This document shows positions 26,158-34,693 of a DNA stretch of 64,000 bases, piece by piece. This DNA comes from Diplocloster hominis (lineage in GTDB: Bacteria; Bacillota; Clostridia; Lachnospirales; Lachnospiraceae). The translations under genes and the position numbers were made by a program. How positions within the stretch are numbered: position 1 is the first letter of the stretch; the number at the start of each line of letters is the position of its first letter. The notes beneath the pieces were generated by a model, which had not been told where the DNA came from, made no database searches, and worked only from the letters and a program-made list of their open reading frames with translations. The stretch lies in the NCBI RefSeq assembly GCF_032380655.1, contig NZ_JAWDIY010000011.1:104921-168920 (forward strand), written 5' to 3'.

Positions 26158-27369
26158 CTATTCATAGGGTCTGCTGTCATATTTATACTCGCTGACATAC
26201 CAGACTTCCAAATCCTTGTTGTAGGAGGTATCCAGCAGTTTTCTGCGCACTTTCACCCAAAGTGTCCCGTCGGTCCCTGCTCCGGTAAGATCCAGGATCG
26301 ACACCTCGTATTCACTGTTGGTCTCCCCGATCCGCCGGCTGCAGCCCGGCAGGCTGGGATTCAGTTCAACCAGGAAGCTGAGCAGGACATCTGTCTCATC
26401 GAAATCTTTGGTGCGCTGTCCGTTCTCCAGCTCTTCCAGGTAATCCGCCGTAAATTTATCCGCCTCGTCGGTTGCAATCCATTCTCCGTCCGCATAACCG
26501 GAAGTGTCGAAAACGTTGGAATCAGAAGCGGGCGCATCCCCGCCGGACTGCGCTTCCTCATAATAGACAGGATAATTCCGGGATGACACAGAACCGGTGC
26601 CGGTCCGCATGACTACCTTTAACTGCCCTGTCAGGGATATCTCCGAACTGTTCAGAGGAATCAGCACGTATCCTCTGTCTTCGATACCGCTGATCACGAT
26701 TCCTTCCTCCTCCGTTCCGTCGCCGCTCCCTGCCATACAAACCGACACGGTATCCGGAGCTTCCCCACGGTACACAGCAATCAATACATCCGAGTCCGAC
26801 AAGGGATATCCGTTATCTCCCTCCACTACTTCGTTTCCCATATTATCGTAAAAATAAACGCCCGTGATCTCAGCAGGCTGCTGAGGCGTATATATCCGGT
26901 CCGCAGCAGGCTCTGCCGGTCTTAAGAGATACCGGTATCCGGCAAAACAGCCGACGGCCGCCAATATCAGCCAGCCAGCTATGGCCGCGGCCTTCCAGCC
27001 CCTCCCTGTCTTCTCCAGGGGCACCCGCGGCTGTTTCTTATTCTTCACCTGAACTTTTCCGTGCTTCGCTTCCCGGCACGGATCATCCCCGGGCTCCTTT
27101 TCCTTGCTCTGCTCCTCCACTTGGTCCCACAGATCCGCGATGGAATCCGGATCGGCAATGGAATGCGGGTCGGTGTCCTCTTTTCCTGTTTTATCGAACT
27201 GCGCGTCCAGTGTCTGCGAAAGCCGCCGCAGATTCTCCGCTGTGGGCGTTGACGCGCCGGACTCCCATTTTGATACCGCCTGTCTGCTGATGTCCAGTTT
27301 TTCCGCCAGCTCTTCCTGAGTCAGACACAGCTCTTCACGCCGTGCCCTGATCTGTTCTCCGATTCTCAT
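26158..27369 (-). CDS. Membrane-anchored helix-turn-helix regulator
   Basis: This 403-residue protein starts with an Xre-type DNA-binding domain (MRIGEQIRARREELCLTQEE, LAEKLDISRQAVSKWESGAS). A charged linker follows, then one membrane helix at about 126-148 (WKAAAIAGWLILAAVGCFAG). The roughly 250-residue extracytoplasmic domain is rich in Ser, Asp and Tyr and was not recognised. The ATG at 27369 has a GAGAGAGGG site upstream; the longer frame upstream lacks one. The layout suggests direct signal transfer from outside the cell to DNA. Targets are unknown. Confidence 0.8.
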   Translation of the reverse strand: MRIGEQIRARREELCLTQEELAEKLDISRQAVSKWESGASTPTAENLRRLSQTLDAQFDKTGKEDTDPHSIADPDSIADLWDQVEEQSKEKEPGDDPCREAKHGKVQVKNKKQPRVPLEKTGRGWKAAAIAGWLILAAVGCFAGYRYLLRPAEPAADRIYTPQQPAEITGVYFYDNMGNEVVEGDNGYPLSDSDVLIAVYRGEAPDTVSVCMAGSGDGTEEEGIVISGIEDRGYVLIPLNSSEISLTGQLKVVMRTGTGSVSSRNYPVYYEEAQSGGDAPASDSNVFDTSGYADGEWIATDEADKFTADYLEELENGQRTKDFDETDVLLSFLVELNPSLPGCSRRIGETNSEYEVSILDLTGAGTDGTLWVKVRRKLLDTSYNKDLEVWYVSEYKYDSRPYE

Positions 27370-27471
27370 AAGTATCCCTCTCTCCCTGAGATCCCGGGGT
27401 AAGGATCTGTCGGTCCGCATCGGTTCCGGCCGTTTCCCGGAACAGTCACAGGAAACTGCGGCCAAAGCACT

Positions 27472-28368
27472 TTACGCCTCCGGTATCACCTTATACTTTG
27501 TGAGATACGGCGATGTCTCATCCAAAAATACGATACCGATGATTCCCGTTCCTGTATGTGCGCCGATCGCGCACCCCACATAGCTTTCCATGAATCTGGT
27601 GCAGCCGCACTTTATTTCCAGCATCTTTTTTACCTTTTCCAGGCTCTCATAATCGTCCCCATGGCAGATTCCCACGATCTGATTCTTCAGATCCGGATTC
27701 TTTTCGGCCGCCCGTTCCACGCATCTGGTCAGCGAATGGTTCCTGCCCCTCACTTTTTCCACTGCTTTTAAGGAGCCCTCTTCCGTTACTTCCAGGATGG
27801 GCCGGATATTCAGGATATCCCCCGCCATCTTTCCGGTCCGGCTTAAGCGTCCCCCTTTATACAGGTATTCCAGAGTGGCGACCGTGAAAATATGCTTCAT
27901 ATGGCTCTTGTGATATTCTACCGCCTGAATGATCTCCTCCTGGCCTGCACCGCATTCCTGCATGCGCAGGGCATAGTAGACCAGCAGGCCAAAGCCCAGT
28001 GCCGCGCACTTGGAATCGAGAATGGTCAGGTCGAATCCGGGGTATTCCTCCAGCAGCTGTTTTCTGGCCAGCAGGGCGGCATTCATCGTGCCGGCCAGGC
28101 CGGTAGAAAAACAGATATAGATAACCTGGTCTCCTTCCTTTGCAAATGGCCGGAAATGTTCCTCGAACATATGGCTGTTAATATGATAGGTGGAGATGTC
28201 GGCGCCCGCCCTCTGCTTTTCATAAAATTCCTTCGGGAAAACCGTCTCCCCGTCGAAATAATCAGTTCCGTTAATCGTCACCGGTGTCGGTATGACATGC
28301 AGATGATATTTCTCTTTCACTGAATCCGGCAGGTCCGCCGCAGAATCCGTGATAATTTTCAATGCCAT
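27472..28368 (-). CDS. DegV-family fatty-acid-binding protein
   Basis: This 298-residue protein has the DegV signature at its start (MALKIITDSAADLPDSVKEK), then FDGETVFPKEFYEKQR and ISTYHINSHMFEEHF. It also has the acyl-binding region CFSTGLAGTMNAALLA and LEYLYKGGRLSRTGKMAGD. DegV/FakB proteins bind fatty acids and in several Firmicutes present them to the FakA kinase. No fakA is visible here. It is monocistronic, 103 bases from the membrane-HTH start. Confidence 0.92.
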   Translation of the reverse strand: MALKIITDSAADLPDSVKEKYHLHVIPTPVTINGTDYFDGETVFPKEFYEKQRAGADISTYHINSHMFEEHFRPFAKEGDQVIYICFSTGLAGTMNAALLARKQLLEEYPGFDLTILDSKCAALGFGLLVYYALRMQECGAGQEEIIQAVEYHKSHMKHIFTVATLEYLYKGGRLSRTGKMAGDILNIRPILEVTEEGSLKAVEKVRGRNHSLTRCVERAAEKNPDLKNQIVGICHGDDYESLEKVKKMLEIKCGCTRFMESYVGCAIGAHTGTGIIGIVFLDETSPYLTKYKVIPEA

Positions 28369-28552
28369 AGAGTATACTCCTTTTCTTCTTCGCTGTTATA
28401 TTTCCAATCTTCACTGAAATACACCATATCTTCTCTGTAAACCTTCATTACTTATCTGAACTTATCTGAAATTTCTCAAATTTTCTTCAGATCAGTATAC
28501 GCTTCTTAAGCTTTGCCCATACCTCCGTAAATCATAAACAGGTAATCCTGCC

Positions 28553-29053
28553 TTAAAAGCTGCGGATAGGGTCATCGTCATCCGCCGTTTTATCAATGGA
28601 TTTTATGACGATATAGTAACCGTAATCTTCGCTCACCTTAACCTGCACCCTCTCCCCTGCTTTATGTCCCAGGATGGCTTTCCCGATGGGGGATTCGGTG
28701 CTGATCATTTTCTTAAGAGAATTACCGCGGATCGTAGTGACCAGTTTATAGACCTCCGACTGCTCATCCTCCTCAAAATAAAGCTCCACCAGATTATTCA
28801 GCCCAACCTCATCGTCCTTTGAATCATCCGATATGATCCGCGCGGTCTTAATCATGCGCTCCAAATAGCGTATCCTGCTCTCATTCTTGTTCTTGTCCTT
28901 TTTGGCCGCATAATATTCAAAATTTTCACTGAGATCCCCGTGTGATCTGGCTTCCTTCACCGCTTCGATTGCCTGCTTTCGGACTACCAGTTTCCGGTAT
29001 TCGATCTCTTCCTGTATCTTTTTTATATCACTCTGAGTTAATTGGTCATTCAT
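28553..29053 (-). CDS. greA: Transcription elongation factor, GreA/GreB family
   Basis: This 166-residue Gre factor rescues backtracked RNA polymerase. The N-terminal coiled coil carries the acidic tip (ARSHGDLSENFEYYAAKKDK, the usual GDLSENxEY). The C-terminal FKBP-like domain has SPIGKAILGHKAGERVQVKV. I start at the ATG at 29053, behind AAGGAG; an upstream in-frame GTG is less likely. Residues 77-108 are more divergent than in typical GreA, so a GreA paralogue is possible. Confidence 0.88.
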   Translation of the reverse strand: MNDQLTQSDIKKIQEEIEYRKLVVRKQAIEAVKEARSHGDLSENFEYYAAKKDKNKNESRIRYLERMIKTARIISDDSKDDEVGLNNLVELYFEEDEQSEVYKLVTTIRGNSLKKMISTESPIGKAILGHKAGERVQVKVSEDYGYYIVIKSIDKTADDDDPIRSF

Positions 29054-29098
29054 AACCCGCACTCCTTTACTCCTTTACCGCGTAAACGTTTCTTATCT

Positions 29099-29127
29099 AT
29101 CTTATCATAGCGGGGAGAATCCTACAA
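29099..29127 (-). promoter_or_regulatory. Promoter for the greA-like gene
   Basis: On the minus strand TTGTAG (29127-29122) and TAAGAT (29104-29099) are 17 bases apart, with TG at the extended -10 position. It lies about 45 bases before the start codon. Confidence 0.5.
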
Positions 29128-29236
29128 CTAAAGAAATCACACACACTATATTAACACAAATCACTTATAATTTTTACAAAGGGAAGTTACACTAAGAAGG
29201 TACTTTTATAGAAATAAAAGAAAGTCAGGTAGATCA

Positions 29237-29591
29237 ATGGGCCAAAAGAAAGAGATGCCCCAAAAGAAGGAAATCACATATGGACAGATCAAAGAAAATG
29301 CGGAAATGCGGTTAAGGTTGCCGAGACAGCGGGAAAGATCCTGAAGGAGCTGGGATATTCCGGAAAGGAAATAGAGCTGGCAAAAATCGCCGGATATATG
29401 CACGATATCGGAAATTCAGTGAACCGGCATGATCACGCGCATACCGGGGCAATAATGGCTATCCAGATCCTGCGGGATCTGGGGATGGACGATCAGGATA
29501 CCACAGTCATCGTATGCTAATGTGCAGAAGGGCATGTGAACTGCTGAACGCCAAGTTCAAGTTCACCGCCAACGGCAACAAGATGGCATAA
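29237..29591 (+). pseudogene. Decayed HD-domain phosphohydrolase gene
   Basis: Three fragments of one protein family can be read in order. An N-terminal piece (KEITYGQIKENAEM) begins at the ATG at 29237. A second, in another frame from about 29311, reads VKVAETAGKILKELGYS and on through MHDIGNSVNRHDHAHTG, which has the HD metal motif; it ends at a TAA at 29518-29520. A final piece, ACELLNAKFKFTANGNKMA, ends at 29591. The segments normally between them are missing, so at least two internal deletions and a frame change have occurred. I infer a dead gene. Confidence 0.8.
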
Positions 29592-29596
29592 CGCCC

Positions 29597-31297
29597 TTAC
29601 CAGTCCGGTACCCTGTGCCTGTGGGCTCTTCTGACCGCTGCGCGCCCCCTCTTAAGCAATTCATATATCTCATCCCAGCCGCCCTGTGAGGCGTTCTGGG
29701 CCAATTTTTCTTCCTGCAGATGGGATTGGATCACCAGTTCATAATAGAGCTGTGGGTCCACGTCCTCCTCAAAGCATACCTTCGTAAGCATACCTGTGGT
29801 AGCCGCATATTTTTCCAACAGTTGTTTTGTAGCCATACTCCGGCGATAGGGAAAGATCAGGCAGTTAGCGGCCAGCGCGATCAGCGCTCCGATCCCGATA
29901 TAGGTAAGGCGGATCAGGAACATCTGTCCCACATCCCCCACGCCAAAGGCTCCCATGAATACCGCTCCCCCCAATGCACCGATGGTAGAGCAGGCGTAGG
30001 TACCGGTATAATCGGTAAAATAAAAGGAAAGGTATCCCGACAGCATCATAACCACCGTCCTTCCCACAGGGTTGGATATCAGCCCGAATACCGCCACCGA
30101 CACTATTCCGCCGGCAATGGTTGCCACGATCCTTTTACGCGTCTTGACTCCCACGTCGTCCGCATAAGGCAGGGACAGGGAGGCCAGCGTAAACAGCAGC
30201 CATTTCCCATGTTCCAGATGGAGTACCTGTACCAGCAGCGTAAACAGCGCCAGCAGGACAGAGACACGCAGCGCATATATCACCCGCACCGGGCTGACAT
30301 CCAGGGCAGCCTTTAAACGCACCGACAGGGAAAGGGCGGTCCGGTGGTATTTCGTCCGTTTCCGGGGATCCGTCATATGGGTCAGATGATCAGAAATATA
30401 AACCAGGGAACGATAAAACTCTTCCTGCGCAGCATCCTCTGTATCCTGTATGATCTTAAGACGGTCAGGCTCCCCGATCCGGTCCGTCTGCCGGTTCAAA
30501 AAGCGCCGGTACTCTTCCAGCTGTACAGCAACCCGTTTCAGAAATTCCTTCCTCTCTGAAGTCATATTCCCTTCCAAATCATGCAGAAGCAGAATCATAT
30601 GTTCCATCCCGCGTCCGGCATCGATCATAGAGAAGCTGGCATCTGATACACACAGAACCTTCCTGCGTCTTTCATACACAGTCCTGCTGAGCCTGCAGAG
30701 CGTATTGCGCACATCCGCAGGATCAGCCATCTCTCCTTCTCCATGGAGCAGATACCGGATGCCCGCCAAAGCGTCCCCGATCATGGATGTCAGCACATCC
30801 TGCGCCGTCTCCACCACACGCTTACGGCCCTTAAAGAGCTGATAAACGATAATCGACACCGCCCCCGCCAGCAGTCCCAGCAGTCTTTTGGGCAATTGCG
30901 CAAAGCCGACCGGTGAAATAAACACCAGAAACAGATAGGAAAGAATATATGGGAAATACATATGGCTCGCATACTCATACGTAAACGCATACAAAATGCA
31001 GAACACTGTAACCAGATTAACCAAGAGTGCGGCATAGGGATTCAGCGTATTCACCAGGCACGAGGCCGCCCCCATCCACAAAAGCACCCCTGCCTGCACC
31101 ATCAGATGCTTCATCGGGGCCGCCGTCATATCTCTGACCATGGACGCCGACATCATAATCGTAAAGATCACCCCCACGATAGAATTCTCCGCCCCGAATA
31201 CCGCTTGAAACACATTGACAAATACAAGAATAAAAATAAAGTTCAAAGTTGCATGAACAAAATTCTTTTGAAAACTATCTTTCATTTTTTCCAACAC
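29597..31297 (-). CDS. FUSC-type membrane protein (aromatic acid exporter-like)
   Basis: This 566-residue protein has two similar membrane bundles (about 15-165 and 345-490) separated by a cytoplasmic region of about 170 charged residues. This is the FUSC/YccS/aromatic-acid-exporter layout. Conserved-looking parts include RVIYALRVSVLLALFTLLVQ and TRKRIVATIAGGIVSVAVFG. I chose GTG at 31297, seven bases after GGAGAGG. The substrate is unknown. The gene ends 5 bases from the HD pseudogene on the other strand. The 31298-31713 stretch upstream holds no gene I can support. Confidence 0.8.
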   Translation of the reverse strand: MLEKMKDSFQKNFVHATLNFIFILVFVNVFQAVFGAENSIVGVIFTIMMSASMVRDMTAAPMKHLMVQAGVLLWMGAASCLVNTLNPYAALLVNLVTVFCILYAFTYEYASHMYFPYILSYLFLVFISPVGFAQLPKRLLGLLAGAVSIIVYQLFKGRKRVVETAQDVLTSMIGDALAGIRYLLHGEGEMADPADVRNTLCRLSRTVYERRRKVLCVSDASFSMIDAGRGMEHMILLLHDLEGNMTSERKEFLKRVAVQLEEYRRFLNRQTDRIGEPDRLKIIQDTEDAAQEEFYRSLVYISDHLTHMTDPRKRTKYHRTALSLSVRLKAALDVSPVRVIYALRVSVLLALFTLLVQVLHLEHGKWLLFTLASLSLPYADDVGVKTRKRIVATIAGGIVSVAVFGLISNPVGRTVVMMLSGYLSFYFTDYTGTYACSTIGALGGAVFMGAFGVGDVGQMFLIRLTYIGIGALIALAANCLIFPYRRSMATKQLLEKYAATTGMLTKVCFEEDVDPQLYYELVIQSHLQEEKLAQNASQGGWDEIYELLKRGRAAVRRAHRHRVPDW

Positions 31298-31713
31298 ATG
31301 ACATCCTCTCCAGACCATTAACGCTTTCCATATTTCATTTTCCTATCGCCCAACACCGCTCAAGCCACCAAAAATAAACCGGCAATTCCCGGAAAGACGC
31401 CCTCCAATTTCCTGTATAGCAGTTAACATACTCTCAATGGTAAGTAGGTTCGATAAAGCTGCGCTGGCTCACTGCCGCACACCCCTGCAGAAACTTGCAT
31501 TGATTTGAATCATGATAATCTCAGAAGCTGAATCTAAGATCTAACTTCAGATAACTGTAACTAATAATACTGCTAAATGGAATATTTTACAACCCCAAAT
31601 TTCCGCCAACCCCTCCCAAAACTTCCGCCATCCCTCCCCTCCGGGATAGTCCCGGCCCATCCCGCAGTTTCCCCCGGGCACCTTCTGCAATTATCTACCC
31701 GGCTCCTCCCGCT

Positions 31714-31782
31714 AAAAAAACAGAACCTTTCACCAGCCAATAGACTGCCATCCGCAGGCCATAAGCCGAAAAAGGTTCTGTT
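31714..31782 (-). terminator. Terminator of the glycoside/creatinase-like operon
   Basis: On the minus strand AACAGAACCTTT (31782-31771) and AAAGGTTCTGTT (31730-31719) pair across a partly structured 40-base loop. A run of seven T follows. It lies about 25 bases after the creatininase-family stop. Confidence 0.8.
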
Positions 31783-31807
31783 CCTCACACAAATTCACCA
31801 ATACATA

Positions 31808-32545
31808 CTATACGATAATCTCTTCCAGGGACTCCAGCGCACACTGCACCATAAACCGGCCCAGCTCCATGCTTGTTTCCACGGAGTTCAGCGCAAACCA
31901 CTCCGTATTCTCCTTCGTCCTCTCCAGATCCACATGGTCCGGATAAAGCGCATACATCAGGCTCGACTCATACTTCCCTGCGTGGTCAAACCCGCCGATC
32001 TTATGCTGGCACTCGGCGCTCATAAGAGGAATTACTTTGATATATGAGAACGGATCATCACCCGATCCCAGATTCTCATAATAATCGGCGTAATCATTGC
32101 TGCCCCACCAGCCCTTACCTCTGGTCTCCTCCATAAACTCCATCGTAACCTTCTTCGCCGCCTTATGGCAGGCCAGAGTCATAGGCATCAGCCCGGCTTC
32201 CTCCGTCTGGTGATGGGCTACACAGTAGATGTTCTTCACACCGCCATAGATCAGAGACTTCAGGATACAATAGATATAATTCTCATAGGCATCCACATCT
32301 ACATGGATCGTCCCGGTCTCAGGTCCGCCGACCGCATAACTGGCCACACCATACCAGATCGGCGGGCACACTACGATCTCTTTTGTTTTCTCCAGCTCCC
32401 TTAAAACCCCATTGATGACCATCGTATCCGTGCCGCAGCTGGCATGAAGCGCGTGATACTCTATCGTCCCGATCGGAATGATAAACGGTACCTTCCGTTT
32501 CTTCGCGTCCTCCAGCTCCTTGAAAAACATATCAACCATTTGCAT
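31808..32545 (-). CDS. Creatininase-family amidohydrolase, divergent
   Basis: This 245-residue protein has the creatininase fold signature. IIPIGTIEYHALH carries E29 and H31 of the first metal site, and D40 follows in SCGTD. PPIWYGVASYAVGGPETGTI matches the usual PPxxYG...GT block. The second metal-site motif, normally NGHxGN or NGHYEN, is replaced by VAHHQTEEAG (H111, H112, E115, E116), so metal geometry may differ. Family members hydrolyse cyclic amides, formamides or peptides. As last gene of an operon with a creatinase-like protein and a sugar importer, it probably cleaves an amide in the imported compound. Confidence 0.8.
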   Translation of the reverse strand: MQMVDMFFKELEDAKKRKVPFIIPIGTIEYHALHASCGTDTMVINGVLRELEKTKEIVVCPPIWYGVASYAVGGPETGTIHVDVDAYENYIYCILKSLIYGGVKNIYCVAHHQTEEAGLMPMTLACHKAAKKVTMEFMEETRGKGWWGSNDYADYYENLGSGDDPFSYIKVIPLMSAECQHKIGGFDHAGKYESSLMYALYPDHVDLERTKENTEWFALNSVETSMELGRFMVQCALESLEEIIV

Positions 32546-32593
32546 CTTTATTCAACTCCTTTCAAGCTCTCTCAGGCTCCCCTAGGGAGCGGC

Positions 32594-33772
32594 CTAGAAT
32601 TCCAGTTCGTACAGCTTCCCGATCTCCGGTGAGAGAACGTCGCAGCCGCTCTCGGTAACCGCGATTCCTTTTTCCCAGCGGACTCCAAAAGTCTTGGTGG
32701 AGATAAATGTGTCGATCTGGAACGTCATATTAGGCTGCAGCGCATAGTTGGAGATCGTCTCCACCCAGGGCGCTTCCACTTCGATCATACCGGTACCGTG
32801 CATGGGTCCGTAGACAAAGTTATCCTGGTAGTTATTTTCCACATAGTACTGATAGAAATTCTTCGCGATATCAGCGGCGATCACGCCGGCCTTGATCTGT
32901 TTCTGTGTCCAGTTGTGGGCTTCCAGTCCGAACATGACCACATCTCTTCTGTTTCCTTCCAGTTTACCCAGAACGATGGGGTAACCGATCGAAGCGGAAT
33001 AGCCGTCGATTTTCGCTGACAGGTTCAGCTGTACGATATCACCCTTTTCGAATTTCCGGTAGGAAGAACGGGAGATCGCATGGCGGGTGGACGCTTCGGA
33101 GAATACATACATCGGAAGGCCTTCGTATTCCGCTCCGTTTTCATATACCACTCTCTCAGCCACGCCGACCATCTGAAGCTCAGTCATTCCGGGACGGATC
33201 TCTTTGATCACCTGCTGGGTTGCCAGCTCCGCGATCCGGTAGCCTTCCTTCAGGCAGTTGATTTCGTTCACGGACTTGATGGAACGAAGCTCTACCATCA
33301 CGTGGTCAGCCCGCACGATCTCAGCTTCCGGGAATGCGGCTTTGATGCCTTCCATGATGACAACGGAGGTATCCAGATAGCTGGCCACACCGATGCGCAG
33401 CTTGGAACCCGTGATTCCTAATGCTTTGAATACATCGTGATAGGTATCAGCCTGAAGTTCGGGATAAGCGGGATCTGCGCCTTCCCGGTATTCTTTTAAG
33501 ACGAAGATTTTATCGATTCTGGAGCGGTCCGCGGCGAATTCACGGCTCTCCGGCCCTACCATCAGCGCAGCCTCCCCTGCCGGATTGATCGCTACACCGC
33601 AGCGTTCAAACAGCGGCCAGAATCCGGAAAAATAACGCGCGTTGGCGTAATCGGATTCATTGGAATTCACAATCAGGGCATCCAGCCCTTCCCTTTGCAG
33701 GATCTGTCCCGCTTTCTTTGCTCTCTCTTTGTATTCCTCAACCGGAATACAGATACTTCCATGTTCTGCCAT
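32594..33772 (-). CDS. Creatinase/M24-fold protein lacking most metal ligands
   Basis: This 392-residue protein has the two-domain creatinase/prolidase fold, with an N-terminal domain (1-155) and a pita-bread domain (165-392). In metallopeptidases of this fold five residues bind two metals. Here the two aspartates are N250 (in VQLNLS) and S261 (in GYSAS), and the first glutamate is D354 (in FQIDTF). H325 (in MHGTGMIEVE) and E367 (WEKGIAVTESG) remain. Creatinase itself is a metal-free member, so an amidinohydrolase or other metal-free hydrolase is the best guess. The ATG at 33772 lies 8 bases after GGAGG. Confidence 0.82.
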   Translation of the reverse strand: MAEHGSICIPVEEYKERAKKAGQILQREGLDALIVNSNESDYANARYFSGFWPLFERCGVAINPAGEAALMVGPESREFAADRSRIDKIFVLKEYREGADPAYPELQADTYHDVFKALGITGSKLRIGVASYLDTSVVIMEGIKAAFPEAEIVRADHVMVELRSIKSVNEINCLKEGYRIAELATQQVIKEIRPGMTELQMVGVAERVVYENGAEYEGLPMYVFSEASTRHAISRSSYRKFEKGDIVQLNLSAKIDGYSASIGYPIVLGKLEGNRRDVVMFGLEAHNWTQKQIKAGVIAADIAKNFYQYYVENNYQDNFVYGPMHGTGMIEVEAPWVETISNYALQPNMTFQIDTFISTKTFGVRWEKGIAVTESGCDVLSPEIGKLYELEF

Positions 33773-33892
33773 AGTTTTATCCTCCAATTTTTTTCGCTAT
33801 GAGCACTTAGCAGCAACTTTTAAGCCGCTTTCGTGCGATGCATAATATTTTCTATATACACTGCCCTAAAGCTTTTGATATAGCTATTTCAC

Positions 33893-34255
33893 TCAGTCAC
33901 AACTATAACCGGGAGTCGTATAAAATGCCACTGTCCGCGGTTCCGCCCTGCCGTACTGTGCGACAACAGGCACGTCGCTCTCCATGAGAATCGCATACTG
34001 TTCCCCAAAGGCTGCCGTATGCGCACCAAAGTCTTTTTCCTCGTTAGTCCTCAGGCAGCGCACCCTCTCTGCTTCTACCGTAACCGGGATATTCCGGACC
34101 GGTTCCCGATCGGTATACAGAAGTGTAATGTTGATATGGGCATCCGCATTTCCCGTATTTGTAATGATAATGGATTCGTGCCCCGGGATACTGTTCACGC
34201 CTACCGGCGGCAGTTCCGCGTCGGGAAATACCCATACCTTCTGTCCATAACCCAT
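33893..34255 (-). CDS. ASRT-fold (sensory rhodopsin transducer family) protein
   Basis: This 120-residue protein matches the ASRT family. It has MGYGQKVWVFPDAELPPVG, then ESIIITNTGNADAHINITLL, YTDREPVRNIPVTVEAERVR and YAILMESDVPVVAQYGRAEP. The family was named for the Anabaena sensory rhodopsin transducer. Comparative genomics (De Souza, Iyer and Aravind) proposed that most members bind small molecules, probably carbohydrates. No rhodopsin is here, and the sugar-operon context supports the carbohydrate idea. I chose the ATG at 34255, behind GAGGGTGAG. It may bind or present the imported ligand. Confidence 0.87.
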   Translation of the reverse strand: MGYGQKVWVFPDAELPPVGVNSIPGHESIIITNTGNADAHINITLLYTDREPVRNIPVTVEAERVRCLRTNEEKDFGAHTAAFGEQYAILMESDVPVVAQYGRAEPRTVAFYTTPGYSCD

Positions 34256-34344
34256 GTTTCTCACCCTCATTTCTGTTTCTTAATTCGTTTATTTGACCGC
34301 AGCTGACGCTGCGTTTGTCCCTGCTTTTATCCATTCGGAAAGCG

Positions 34345-34674
34345 TTATTCATAGTAAAATATCTGCTGCATGTCGTGGTAAAATTCACTGTCAGGAGATA
34401 TGGCGTATTTTATAAAACACGGTTTCGTATGCTTCCACCACTCCTGGGTGATGCTGTCCTCCTCCATCAGGGCCATATCCTTGTCATAATCGTCTCCGAT
34501 ATATTCAAAATAGGAAAATACACTGTCACCCTGTATAAAAATGGAGTAGTTCCTCAGGTTACACTTGTGGATGGTTTCCAGGACCCCCGGCCATGCGTTG
34601 GCATGAAGCTCGATATATTCCTGGATCTTTTCCGGCTTTAACTTCCCGATCTGACCGAATACCTGTCTGCGCAT
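34345..34674 (-). CDS. rhaM: L-rhamnose mutarotase-family protein
   Basis: This 109-residue RhaM-like protein keeps the full set of family landmarks: H24 (ELHANAWPG), RNYSIF, YFEYIGDDYDKDM and the tryptophan pair W79-W80 (QEWWKHT). It would catalyse anomer exchange of rhamnose or a similar 6-deoxy sugar. The gene follows the permease by 19 bases inside the operon. Ribosome site AAGGAGAG precedes the ATG. Its presence suggests that the imported compound is, or releases, a reducing sugar. Confidence 0.88.
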   Translation of the reverse strand: MRRQVFGQIGKLKPEKIQEYIELHANAWPGVLETIHKCNLRNYSIFIQGDSVFSYFEYIGDDYDKDMALMEEDSITQEWWKHTKPCFIKYAISPDSEFYHDMQQIFYYE

Positions 34675-34693
34675 GCAATCTCTCCTTTTACGA

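Noticed and set aside
31573..31788. Minus-strand 71-codon frame
   Set aside because: It covers the operon terminator and has no ribosome site or family resemblance.
33893..34255. Light sensing, from the family name sensory rhodopsin transducer
   Set aside because: No rhodopsin gene is present; the neighbours are sugar uptake and catabolism genes.
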